From: Natronorubrum halophilum
GTDB lineage: Archaea; Halobacteriota; Halobacteria; Halobacteriales; Natrialbaceae
Assembly (NCBI RefSeq): GCF_003670115.1
Contig: NZ_QQTY01000001.1
Coordinates: forward strand, 868,001 to 932,000
Length of the DNA: 64,000 bases
Direction: 5' to 3'
Under the pieces are notes generated by a model. It was given only the letters and a program-made list of their open reading frames with translations, had not been told where the DNA came from and did not search any database. Shown here in pieces: positions 35,772-44,424 of the stretch; position 1 is the stretch's first letter, and every line of letters starts with the position of its first letter. A program made the position numbers and the translations under genes.

Positions 35772-38039
35772 ATGGATAGAAGACGATTTCTAGCGGCGGT
35801 AGGGGTAGCGACAGCGGGATCTATGATCGCTGGATGCATCCAATATCGTCCACTTCCGGAGCCACAGGATATCGAAAGCAACGTCACCGACGACCGGTTT
35901 CGAACGAGGCGAGACGGCGGCGAGTGGACCGATTTTCGGGCCCGTGGCGTGAATCTCGGGATGGCAAAACCGGGCTACTTTCCGGGAGAGGCGGCGATCA
36001 CGAAAGCCGAGTACAGTCGGTGGCTGAGACAGATCTCGGAGATGAACGCGAACGTTATCCGAACGTATACGCTTCACCCGCCGGCGTTCTACGAGGCGCT
36101 CGCCGAACACAACGTCGATCGCGACGACCCGTTACTGCTCTTGCAGGGGAACTGGATCGACGAAGAGGTGATGATCGAAACGGGCGACATGTTCGACCCG
36201 GAGGTGTTGAAAATTCACGAAGAAGGGGTGGAAAACGTCATCGATGCGGTGCACGGAAACCTCTCAGTACCCGACGAACCGGGGCACGCGAGCGGACAGT
36301 TTCGAGCGGACGTCTCACCGTACGTCCTCGGGTACGTACTCGGCCTCGAGTGGGACCCGGAAGTGGTCGACTCGACCGATAAGAAACACGACGGCCTCCG
36401 AGAGTACGACGGAACCTATTTCACGACCGAAAACGCGACCCCGTTCGAACATTGGCTCGGCGCACGTCTGGACGATGCGGCCGCGTACGAACACGAACAC
36501 TACGATACGCTTCGGCCGCTGAGCGTGACTAACTGGGTGACGGCGGACCACCTCGAGCACCCTGCAGAGCCCATGGAGGAAGAAGACCTCGCGAGCGTCA
36601 CGCTCAACCACGTCTTCCCGACCGACGAGTTCACTGGAGGTCTCTTCGCGACGTACCACATCTACCCCTACTATCCGGATTTCTTGAATTTCGAACCGGA
36701 GTACGTCGAGTACGAAACCGAGACCGGTGAGCGGAGTAGCTACCGCGGCTATCTCGAGGACCTCATCGCGGCGAGCGACTATCCGATATTCGTCGGCGAG
36801 TTCGGCGTCCCGGATTCGCGTGGCATGACACACAGACACGTACAGGGGTTCGACCAGGGCCACCACACAGAACGCGAGCAAGGCGAGATCGTCGCGGAAC
36901 TCTACGAACAGATAACCGAGGCGGATTCGCTGGGCGGCGCGGTGTTCTCCTGGCAGGACGAGTGGTTCAAACGAACCTGGAACACGATGGACTACATGAA
37001 TCCCGAACGCCGCCCGTTCTGGTCGGACACCCAGACCTGTGAACAGTCCTTCGGGCTGCTGAGTTTCGACCCGAAAGGGAAGACCAACATCACCTTTTCC
37101 GGGGACCCCGCGGAGTGGAAGCGCGCAACCGAGTTGTACGCCGATACGAGCGCTGAGCCGCTGGTGCGTCTCGACGACGGCCACGACGGGGCGCGAACGC
37201 TCACCGGACTCGAGGTGGCGGTCGATCCTCGGTATCTGAATCTCAAGCTGTCGTACGATGACCTCGGGCCCGAGGTCGACTGGGATCGAACGAACACGCT
37301 CGTGCTCCTCGATACGAAACCGGATCAGGGGAACACCTCGACGCCGCTCAATACGGCGCTACAGACGAACGAGGGCGTCGACTTCCTCGTTCACCTCGCA
37401 GGACCCGAGGACTCTCGAGTCCTCGTCGACAGCTACTACGACACCTTCTACTATCTCTACGGGGAGGACCTCGAGATGATCCCCGAGGTCGAGTACGCGG
37501 GGGAACGGGACAGCGGCGAGTTCCACGAAATCGAACTCGCGCTGAGTCGAGAGCTGTACATTCCGAGTTTGGAGGAAACGATCGAGTTCGAAAGCTACGA
37601 GACCGGGAAGCTCCGGTTCGGGAACGGCGACCCGGAACTCGAGCAGTACGATTCGCTGACGGACGTCTGTGTCACGCCCGAAGAGAACACGATCGAGATC
37701 CGTCTCCCGTGGCTACTCCTGAACTTCGGCGACCCAAGCCAGCGCGAGGTTCTCGGTGACCTCTGGGATAGCGAGTTCTCGATCGGAGAGTTCGTCGGAG
37801 AGATCGTCGAGGGGATTTCCATCTCCGCGGTGACGTTCGAACCCGATGACGAGAACGAGGCCACCGACCTCGAGTCGGAACCGAACATCACCGACTCGCT
37901 GTCGCGGGTACGCGGCGAGGAACTGCGATTCGATTCGGACTCGCAGTTCACGTGGAAAACGTGGGACGAACCGGCGTACGACGAGCGTCTCAAACAGTCC
38001 TACGACATTCTACAGGATGTCTACGGCGAGGCGGAGTAA
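35772..38039 (+). CDS. Tat lipoprotein with a glycosidase-like (clan GH-A type) barrel
   Basis: A 755-aa exported protein. The N-terminus MDRRRFLAAVG is a Tat signal with a lipobox Cys near residue 22. Residues 55-400 look like a TIM-barrel glycosidase: GVNLGMAKPGYFPGE opens the barrel, LGLEWDPE could supply one acid and IFVGEFGVPDSRG the nucleophile Glu. The C-terminal 300 residues look like beta-sandwich domains with many acidic loops. A TTG three bases upstream (35769) is less likely than the ATG. Substrate unknown, probably an extracellular polysaccharide or glycoprotein glycan. Confidence 0.75.
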   Translation: MDRRRFLAAVGVATAGSMIAGCIQYRPLPEPQDIESNVTDDRFRTRRDGGEWTDFRARGVNLGMAKPGYFPGEAAITKAEYSRWLRQISEMNANVIRTYTLHPPAFYEALAEHNVDRDDPLLLLQGNWIDEEVMIETGDMFDPEVLKIHEEGVENVIDAVHGNLSVPDEPGHASGQFRADVSPYVLGYVLGLEWDPEVVDSTDKKHDGLREYDGTYFTTENATPFEHWLGARLDDAAAYEHEHYDTLRPLSVTNWVTADHLEHPAEPMEEEDLASVTLNHVFPTDEFTGGLFATYHIYPYYPDFLNFEPEYVEYETETGERSSYRGYLEDLIAASDYPIFVGEFGVPDSRGMTHRHVQGFDQGHHTEREQGEIVAELYEQITEADSLGGAVFSWQDEWFKRTWNTMDYMNPERRPFWSDTQTCEQSFGLLSFDPKGKTNITFSGDPAEWKRATELYADTSAEPLVRLDDGHDGARTLTGLEVAVDPRYLNLKLSYDDLGPEVDWDRTNTLVLLDTKPDQGNTSTPLNTALQTNEGVDFLVHLAGPEDSRVLVDSYYDTFYYLYGEDLEMIPEVEYAGERDSGEFHEIELALSRELYIPSLEETIEFESYETGKLRFGNGDPELEQYDSLTDVCVTPEENTIEIRLPWLLLNFGDPSQREVLGDLWDSEFSIGEFVGEIVEGISISAVTFEPDDENEATDLESEPNITDSLSRVRGEELRFDSDSQFTWKTWDEPAYDERLKQSYDILQDVYGEAE

Positions 38040-38206
38040 GAGCGGGCAGTCGGAATCGACAGCGCTCACTACCGGTCGAACACGCACGATACTCCGAAGT
38101 GGCAGATCTACTATCGATATTCCGATCAAATATCTTCCCAGTTAGCCGTCTGTAGCCGTTTTTGCGCCCGGAAGCGTTACCCCAATACGGAGACAATATA
38201 CGATAC

Positions 38207-39301
38207 ATGCCCCACTCCTTCGAACAGCAACTGACGGAGCGTGCTGATTTCCGTGATTTTATCGATCAGTTCGATAGCGTCGCCGTCTGGTCGGCGGACG
38301 AGTCCGGACTCAGCTACATGAGCCCCGCGTTCGAGGAGATTTTTGGCCGTTCGGTCGAGGATATCCTGGAAGATATGTCCGTTTTCATCGAAGCGGCCCA
38401 TCCCGACGATCGCGATCGAGTCGTCGCCGTGATGGAAGATAGCGACGATCGACTACGGAACGGGGAATCCTATCAGATGGAGAGTCGCATTATTCGGCCC
38501 GACGGAACCCTTCGATGGATCGAAGCCCGTATGCTCCCGCTTCACGGCGACTCGGGCGAGGTCACCGAAGTGGTGGGCGTGACGATCGACATCACGGATC
38601 GAAAACGCACCGAACTCGAACTCGAGCGACAGAACGAACGACTCGAACGGTTCGCCAACATTCTCTCTCACGACCTTCGCAACCCCCTGACCACCGCGAA
38701 GGGCTACCTCGACCTCGCCACGGACAAATACAGTCACAAGTATCTCGACGTGGTCGGCCAGGCGCTCACCCGAATCGAGGAGATCATCACGGACGTCCTG
38801 ACGCTCTCTCGCGTCGGAAAGGCGGCCGAAACGACCGAAACCGTCGACCTCGAGGCGACGGCCAGAGAGGCGTGGCTGATCGCGGACGAGGGTCGGGGCC
38901 GCCTCGAGGCGGTGGACGATCTCGGCGCGATCGAGGCCGATCGGAGTCTCGTCGGGCAACTGTTCGAGAACGCGTTTCGGAACGCGATCAAACACGGTTC
39001 GACGGACAGTCGGCCCGTAGCCGACGACAGTGTCGAACACGGTTCTCGAGACGTTACGGTCCGGGTCGGACTGCTCGAGGAGGAAAACGGGTTTTTCGTC
39101 GCCGATGACGGCGTCGGCATCCCCGAATCCGAACACGAACAGGTGTTCGAGGCCGGCTACTCCACCTCCGAGAAAGGAACCGGCTACGGCCTCTTGATCA
39201 TCAAGGAGATCGTCGACGCTCACGGCTGGGACGTTCGCATTACGGATTCGACAACCGGCGGCGTCCGTCTCGAGGTCACAGACGTCGCCGTGGCCGAATG
39301 A
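38207..39301 (+). CDS. PAS-domain sensor histidine kinase
   Basis: A 364-aa kinase without membrane spans, starting at ATG 38207. A PAS domain occupies about residues 18-130. The HisKA helix has H155 in SHDLRNPLTT, and the HATPase part has the N-box NAFRNAIKH and G-box DDGVGIPE followed by GTGYGL. It is a cytosolic two-component or phosphorelay sensor. The neighbouring downstream protein has degenerate receiver domains and may interact with it. Confidence 0.92.
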   Translation: MPHSFEQQLTERADFRDFIDQFDSVAVWSADESGLSYMSPAFEEIFGRSVEDILEDMSVFIEAAHPDDRDRVVAVMEDSDDRLRNGESYQMESRIIRPDGTLRWIEARMLPLHGDSGEVTEVVGVTIDITDRKRTELELERQNERLERFANILSHDLRNPLTTAKGYLDLATDKYSHKYLDVVGQALTRIEEIITDVLTLSRVGKAAETTETVDLEATAREAWLIADEGRGRLEAVDDLGAIEADRSLVGQLFENAFRNAIKHGSTDSRPVADDSVEHGSRDVTVRVGLLEEENGFFVADDGVGIPESEHEQVFEAGYSTSEKGTGYGLLIIKEIVDAHGWDVRITDSTTGGVRLEVTDVAVAE

Positions 39302-39336
39302 CCCCCGTCCGTTCGCCGAATTCCTGTCGAACTCCC

Positions 39337-39483
39337 CTCGGTTATATACCCATACGCGTGATCCGTGCACTATTCGCTATGGACACTCGGTTATATACCC
39401 ATACGCGTGATCCGTGCACTATTCGCTATGGACACTCGGTTATATACCCATACGCGTGATCCGTGCACTATTCGCTATGGACA
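39337..39483 (+). repeat. three exact 49-bp tandem repeats, each with a TATA box and an ATG
   Basis: Copies at 39337-39385, 39386-39434 and 39435-39483 are identical. Each holds TTATATA (offset 6-12) and an ATGGACA at its end. The TATA centre lies about 26 nt above a point 8 nt before that ATG, so each copy is a complete promoter plus start codon. The two bases after the last copy also match. Because 49 is not a multiple of 3, the frame of a reading through ATG changes with copy number. The array lies between the PAS kinase and the GAF/HisKA gene. Confidence 0.9.
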
Positions 39484-39654
39484 CTATCGAGGATCCACAA
39501 CGGGTTGCATCGGAACACCCTGAGCTCGATGACGTACTGCCGTGATCCGCTCTCGCTCCCACGCGCTACTCGAGGCCGCGACCGAGAGCGCACGGTTCGG
39601 AATCTGTTGCAACCGCCGTCGGGCGCGCTGCCAGCGGCGGGTGATCCGCGATGA
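39477..39654 (+). other. leader region with a short open frame between the repeats and the GAF gene
   Basis: From the ATG of the third repeat a 22-codon frame reads MDTIEDPQRV and continues to a TGA at 39545. A second frame of 41 codons (ATG 39529) ends in TGA at 39654, overlapping the start of the next gene (ATGA). A third frame starting at GTG 39542 has high GC3. None is convincing. They may be remnants of a gene, or short leader peptides that couple translation. Confidence 0.3.
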
Positions 39655-41387
39655 CTGACGACGCTCCCGACCCGTCCACCGACCGGGACGAGATGAGTGA
39701 AGACGTTCGTGACAGCCTCGAGGCGATTCTCACCGACGACGCGTCCTCACACCGGCTCGATCACCTCCACCGGGTCGCGAGAGAGATCTCCGGGCGTTCG
39801 ACCGAGACCGCCGTCTACGACCACGCGATCGCCGGCGCGCACGACCTCTTCGACGTTCGCTACGCCGTCGTCGCGCTTCCGCGAGGCGACCGGTGGGTAA
39901 CCGTCACGAGTACGTGTTGTGACCTCGACGTCCGGTTCGAACAGACGCCGATCATCAACGCCGAGATCGAGCGGGCGCTCGATCGAAACGAGACGACGCT
40001 GATCGATGACGTTTCGGAAGCGACCGACGGTGCCGTCCCGTTCGAGGACGGACGCGCACTGTGTGCGCCGATCGGCGACGCGGGAATGCTCCAGCTCGTG
40101 AGGGACGGGAACGACTTCGACGAGGCCGACGTTCGCTACGCGAAGTTACTCGGATGGATCACGGCCGCGCGCCTCGAGCAACTCGCACTGAGCGAGGAGG
40201 TCAGGTCGATGGAGAACCAGCTCACGTCGTTCGCCGATTTCGGCGGGGAAGTTTTCGAACAGACGTCACACACCCTCCGAACGCCGCTAACGACGATCAT
40301 CGGCTACATGGAACTGCTCGCCGACGAGGAGGTGGGATCGCTCTCCGACGAGCAACGCGAGTTCACGCAACTCGTCCTCCGAAAGGCGACCGAACTCGAC
40401 GCCGCGATCGAGACGCTCACGTCGTCATTCGACACGCGGTTGGCGAACATGCGCGCCGGACGGCACAGTCTCCCGGTAACCGATCTGATGGACGTTCCGG
40501 AGTCCGACGACGGCCCCTTCGTCTTCCTCGCTCTCGATACGGGAGTAGGAAGGCTCCTCGCCGAGCAACTGATCGACCTCGGTTACGAGGTCACGGTCGC
40601 GGACGACGAAGCGGCCGCTCGAGCGGCGGTTCGTCGCACCCCGTCGTCGACGATCGTCGTCGAACTGTTCGCGCCCAGTAGCGAGGACGGGGCTGAGAAC
40701 GATCGCGAGCGGAGTCGCGGAGAGGAGAACGGCGATGAGAGACGGGTCGAAGACGGAACCGGGAACGGAGAGGACGAGGGCGGGAGTGAATACGGAAACG
40801 GGCTCGCCCTCGCCGAGACGATCCGACGCGAGGACGGAAGCGAGGAGACGGCGGTCCGCCTGGTGTCGATTCTCCGGGACGAACCGACCGGCGTCACACA
40901 ACTGGGCGCGTCCGCGTACGTCCCGGAGCGATCGGATTCGATCGTCGAGGCGGTGGAACTCCTCCTCGGCGTCGGCGACGAAGAACGACTCCACGTGCTG
41001 ATGTTCGACGCGATGGCGACCGAGACGTCGAGAGACGAGTTGCCTGCAAGCTGGGAGGTGACGACGGTCGACGGTATCGACGCGGCACGAACCGCGGCGC
41101 AGACGGCGCTGTACGACCTCGCGCTCGTCCGAACCGACTCGCTCTCCGGTCGGGAACGGGAGATCGTTCGGGCGCTCCGGGAACGCCGACACGGACGACG
41201 GCTGCCGGTCGTGCTCGTCGACCGCGGATCGACCGTGACCGACGCCCGGTACGTGCTGGGCAGAAAGTTGTTCATCCAGCGTCCGCTCACCGTGGCGGAT
41301 CTCATGTCGATGCTCATCTCGGAGTCGACGGCCGACGACGACGGTTCGACGATCGAAGGCGACCGCGGAGGGCCGGACGACTCGTGA
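39651..41387 (+). CDS. GAF-HisKA protein with two degenerate receiver-like domains and no ATPase domain
   Basis: A 578-aa protein. A GAF domain spans about 41-175. A HisKA-like helix has H207 (SHTLRTPLTT) but no HATPase follows. Residues 289-438 look like a receiver domain split by an acidic low-complexity insert (344-383); the phosphoacceptor position is E338 instead of Asp. A second receiver-like segment (447-557) has R494 at the acceptor position. The missing ATPase and changed acceptors suggest a signalling scaffold rather than an enzyme. It overlaps a short open frame by 4 bp. Confidence 0.82.
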   Translation: MTDDAPDPSTDRDEMSEDVRDSLEAILTDDASSHRLDHLHRVAREISGRSTETAVYDHAIAGAHDLFDVRYAVVALPRGDRWVTVTSTCCDLDVRFEQTPIINAEIERALDRNETTLIDDVSEATDGAVPFEDGRALCAPIGDAGMLQLVRDGNDFDEADVRYAKLLGWITAARLEQLALSEEVRSMENQLTSFADFGGEVFEQTSHTLRTPLTTIIGYMELLADEEVGSLSDEQREFTQLVLRKATELDAAIETLTSSFDTRLANMRAGRHSLPVTDLMDVPESDDGPFVFLALDTGVGRLLAEQLIDLGYEVTVADDEAAARAAVRRTPSSTIVVELFAPSSEDGAENDRERSRGEENGDERRVEDGTGNGEDEGGSEYGNGLALAETIRREDGSEETAVRLVSILRDEPTGVTQLGASAYVPERSDSIVEAVELLLGVGDEERLHVLMFDAMATETSRDELPASWEVTTVDGIDAARTAAQTALYDLALVRTDSLSGREREIVRALRERRHGRRLPVVLVDRGSTVTDARYVLGRKLFIQRPLTVADLMSMLISESTADDDGSTIEGDRGGPDDS

Positions 41388-41485
41388 CGCGAGTTGCGCT
41401 TATCACGGAAGGCGACGGGGACGTACGCGCTTACACGAGTCGAACCGGGGGGCTCGATGCTCGGCCGCTCACTCGTCCGGCCGGG

Positions 41486-42328
41486 CTATCGCGGTTCCAC
41501 ACCTAACTGGCGGTCGTGACCGGGATCCGCTTGGAAGAATTCCTCCGGGTCGAAGGGGCGAGCCTCGCGCCGTTGTTTCTCGTAGATCTCGTCCGCCCAC
41601 GCCCGCGCTTCAGCGGCGGGCGTGTCGATCACGGCCTCGAGTTGTGCCGATTCGCGGTCGTGCCCGCAGATACCGATACGGTCGTCCATGATGTTGAGCC
41701 CGCACCGGTCGTCGTCCGGCAGCGCGTCGTGGAGCAGTATCGTACAGTTTTCGCGTGCGAGGGCCTCGGCGGTCAACGACGGATTCCACGCCACGATCGC
41801 TCGCAGGATCTGCGGCGAGTAGATGTACTCCGTGTTCATCCCGTCGATGACGCGCTGACAGAATACCTCGAGGTTACCGGACTTGTACAGCGTCGTCCCG
41901 AAGCCCCGGATCGCGTCGGTGGACTCGAGCAACTGGGTGACGCGTTTGATCGGGCGATAGGGATACTCGGGCCCCGGAGCAGCGACCTCCGCGTCTTCGA
42001 ACAGGTCGACCGTGAACCCGTCCATCTCGTGTGGAAGCCACTGCCAGACGTCGCGCAGCGTTCGCGCCGTCGACATCCCCGACCACAACTCGGCGAACCG
42101 CTCGGTGACGAACTCGCCCAGTAGCGTCAGTTCGTACCGCCCATCGTCGCGGACGATCCAGCCGCGGTCCTCGAAGTCCCGGATGATCCGGCCGACAGTC
42201 GGGTTCGACGCGTCGGTCGCAGCGCACAGGTCACGGCGGTCGCGAGGAGACTCGGCCAACGTCTCGAGGACCGCGACTCGATGCGCTGATCGCGCCAAAA
42301 ATTCGATGTCGCGTATTGCTGTGTCCAT
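41486..42328 (-). CDS. FilR1-type winged-helix regulator
   Basis: A 280-aa regulator with an N-terminal winged helix (LCAATDASNPTVGRIIRDFE is the recognition part) and a C-terminal effector region of the FilR1 middle-domain type (ending with the strand CGLNIMDDRIGICGHD). It is a paralogue of the gene at 53501-54310. A TATA-like CGTATTACC lies about 26 nt above the ATG on the minus strand, predicting a leaderless transcript. Target unknown; haloarchaea carry many of these. Confidence 0.85.
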   Translation of the reverse strand: MDTAIRDIEFLARSAHRVAVLETLAESPRDRRDLCAATDASNPTVGRIIRDFEDRGWIVRDDGRYELTLLGEFVTERFAELWSGMSTARTLRDVWQWLPHEMDGFTVDLFEDAEVAAPGPEYPYRPIKRVTQLLESTDAIRGFGTTLYKSGNLEVFCQRVIDGMNTEYIYSPQILRAIVAWNPSLTAEALARENCTILLHDALPDDDRCGLNIMDDRIGICGHDRESAQLEAVIDTPAAEARAWADEIYEKQRREARPFDPEEFFQADPGHDRQLGVEPR

Positions 42329-42401
42329 TGATATCAGTACACAGTGGAAGGTAATACGTTTCGGGGGACCACCGATGGCGAAACAGCGAAGGGAACTGCT
42401 C

Positions 42402-42605
42402 TCAACAGGAGTAGATCCAGATCTTGTGCCCGTTGGAGCAGTGAGCGGTGTTGTACTCGCCGAAGGCCGCAGCGTACGGCCTCACCACGAACTCAGCGTC
42501 GGTATCCGAAACCGCGACGCTCGTCGGTCGGTCACAGCGCGGGCAGGCGACCTCGATCTCCTGCGACCGGTCCGTCGAGTACGCTCGCGAACTCTCCCTA
42601 GGCAT
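42402..42605 (-). CDS. 67-aa zinc-ribbon protein
   Basis: A small protein with CPRC and, about 30 residues later, CSNGHK, then a Cys near the C-terminus; a zinc ribbon is likely. Its ATG at 42605 overlaps the stop of the cupin gene by 8 bp, so it is translated with it. The ribbon could be a redox or RNA-binding module. No enzyme motif. Confidence 0.75.
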   Translation of the reverse strand: MPRESSRAYSTDRSQEIEVACPRCDRPTSVAVSDTDAEFVVRPYAAAFGEYNTAHCSNGHKIWIYSC

Positions 42606-42990
42606 CGGTGCTCATCTTGGCCCGCATGTGGTCGATGACCGCCGTGTGTTCGTGCTGCGGGCTAAAGAGAACGAATTCCGAATCCTCGTCGGCCCTGACG
42701 GTGTGTCCGGGCGGCCAGTAGAAGAGATCTCCGGCCACGTCGGTCTCTTCTGGCTCGTCCGTGTACCGGACGGTGAGCGTCCCCTCGAGGACGTACCCCC
42801 AGTGGGGGCACTGGCACGTGTCGTCTTCCAGTCCCTCGAGCAGCGGCGTGATGTCCGTTCCGGCGGAGAGCGTGAAGTACTCCCCGCTGAGTTCACCGTA
42901 TCCGCTGGCGTTTCCGAAGCCTTCCTGCTGGCGAGCGACCGCGGCCGGCGTGTCGATCTTCGTCGGGATGTCGTCTTTTGCGTGTTTCAT
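42598..42990 (-). CDS. cupin-fold protein
   Basis: A 130-aa protein starting at ATG 42990. The central beta barrel has PHWGYVLEGTLTVRY and YWPPGHT segments, which carry the metal-ligand pattern of a cupin (His, Glu, His). The 8-bp overlap with the downstream ribbon gene indicates a two-gene operon. Likely small-molecule or metal sensing, or an oxygenase-type enzyme; not resolved. Upstream extension to 43146 is not supported by composition. Confidence 0.82.
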   Translation of the reverse strand: MKHAKDDIPTKIDTPAAVARQQEGFGNASGYGELSGEYFTLSAGTDITPLLEGLEDDTCQCPHWGYVLEGTLTVRYTDEPEETDVAGDLFYWPPGHTVRADEDSEFVLFSPQHEHTAVIDHMRAKMSTDA

Positions 42991-43293
42991 AGGGTTCACC
43001 CGGTTGCTGATCGTGGGAGTTCGTGACGACCCGCGCAGCCAACGACTGGCCCCGATTCCGACAGTGGGTTCGGTCGACCGCACCTTCCCGCCCGTCGTCG
43101 CCATCGATCTCCGCCGACCAGTACTACCCTGGAAGCGGCCGTCCAAGGAGTACTCACCTGGTGGAATATTTCACCGTCTGAAATCGGGCGCTCGAGCGTG
43201 GTCACGGACGTTCCCAGTATCAGAGACAGACCATCGAGGAACCGCGCATTCGACCGGATCGCTTTATGTGATTCCGTCCCGTGCATCGGTGGG
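42991..43293. other. intergenic region, no gene seen
   Basis: About 300 bp between divergent genes. The plus-strand gene has a TATA-like CTTTATGTG at 43262-43269, about 28 nt before its ATG. The cupin promoter was not identified. No other feature. Confidence 0.45.
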
Positions 43294-44280
43294 ATGCCCC
43301 TTCCACTCGCAAAGCGACGCGCCGCGGAACTCGATTCGGACGCCCGAGCGATACTCGACGAGGGAGTCGCAGTGGGAGCGCCCGACATCAGTCACCTCTC
43401 CCCCGAGCAGGCTCGAGCGGCTCTCAGCGACGTGTTCATACCGGACGGCGAACCCGAACCGGTCGCGTCCGTAACCGAGCGAAAGATCCCCGCCGACGCA
43501 CGTGATATTCGAATTCGAGTGTACGATCCTGACCCGGACGAGACGCGTCCCGCGGTCGTCTACTTCCACGGCGGTGGCTGGGTCGCCGGGAGCCTGGACA
43601 CCCACGACGGCGTCGCGCGGTCGCTGGCGAACGAGGGCGACTGCGTCGTCGTTTCCGTCGACTACCGGAAAGCACCGGAACACCCGTTTCCCGCGGCCGT
43701 GGAGGACGCGTACCTCGCCACGAAGTGGACCGGCGACAACGCCGACGAACTCGGAGCGAGCGAGGGATTGGCCGTCGCCGGCGAGAGCGCGGGCGGCACG
43801 CTCGCGACCGCCGTGACGCAGATGGCCGTCGCAAAGAGCACCGCCCCGCCGGATATCGATCATCAGGTGCTGTTCTATCCGGCGACCGACCACTCGTTCG
43901 ACACGCCGTCGTACGAGGAGAACGCCGATGGATACTCGCTGACGGCGCGGTCTATGGTGTGGTTCTGGAACCAGTACCTTCGAGACAGTATCGACGGCGA
44001 GAACCCCTACGCGTCGCCGCTTCGTGCGCCCGAGCGTGTGCTCGCCGACCTGCCACCGGTGGCCCTCTTTACGTGCGGGTACGATCCGCTCCGCGACGAA
44101 CAGTTCGCGTACACCGAGGCGCTTGCGGAAGCGGGCGTCCGCGTCGAACACCATCATTACGACGACATGATCCACGACTTCGTGAACATGCGTCGACTTG
44201 CCGACCCGTTTCCGGGAATCGAAGCGGCCGACGACGCGCGCCAACGGGCCGGCGCGGCACTCCGCACGGCGTTCGAGTAG
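43294..44280 (+). CDS. alpha/beta-hydrolase of the HSL (hormone-sensitive-lipase-like) family
   Basis: A 328-aa hydrolase. HGGGW (oxyanion hole) is near residue 90, the nucleophile motif GESAGG near 170, the acid in YDPLRDE and the His in IHDFVNM. All family motifs are intact, so it should be an active carboxylesterase or lipase. Start ATG 43294 lies about 28 nt below a TATA-like element. Cytoplasmic, no signal peptide. Confidence 0.9.
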   Translation: MPLPLAKRRAAELDSDARAILDEGVAVGAPDISHLSPEQARAALSDVFIPDGEPEPVASVTERKIPADARDIRIRVYDPDPDETRPAVVYFHGGGWVAGSLDTHDGVARSLANEGDCVVVSVDYRKAPEHPFPAAVEDAYLATKWTGDNADELGASEGLAVAGESAGGTLATAVTQMAVAKSTAPPDIDHQVLFYPATDHSFDTPSYEENADGYSLTARSMVWFWNQYLRDSIDGENPYASPLRAPERVLADLPPVALFTCGYDPLRDEQFAYTEALAEAGVRVEHHHYDDMIHDFVNMRRLADPFPGIEAADDARQRAGAALRTAFE

Positions 44281-44424
44281 ACGGAGCTGCGAGCGGACAC
44301 GGGGTGACCTCCGATGTGTCGGAGATGACGTACTCGCCTGACATCGGTCGTGAGTAGTCAGTTAACGGACCGATGCGTGTATCCGGGCTCTACGATTATC
44401 GCGTTCGACGTGGAACGGTAGCTG

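Noticed and set aside
39337-39483. CRISPR array
   Set aside because: The repeats are directly adjacent with no spacers and contain a TATA box; this is a tandem duplication.
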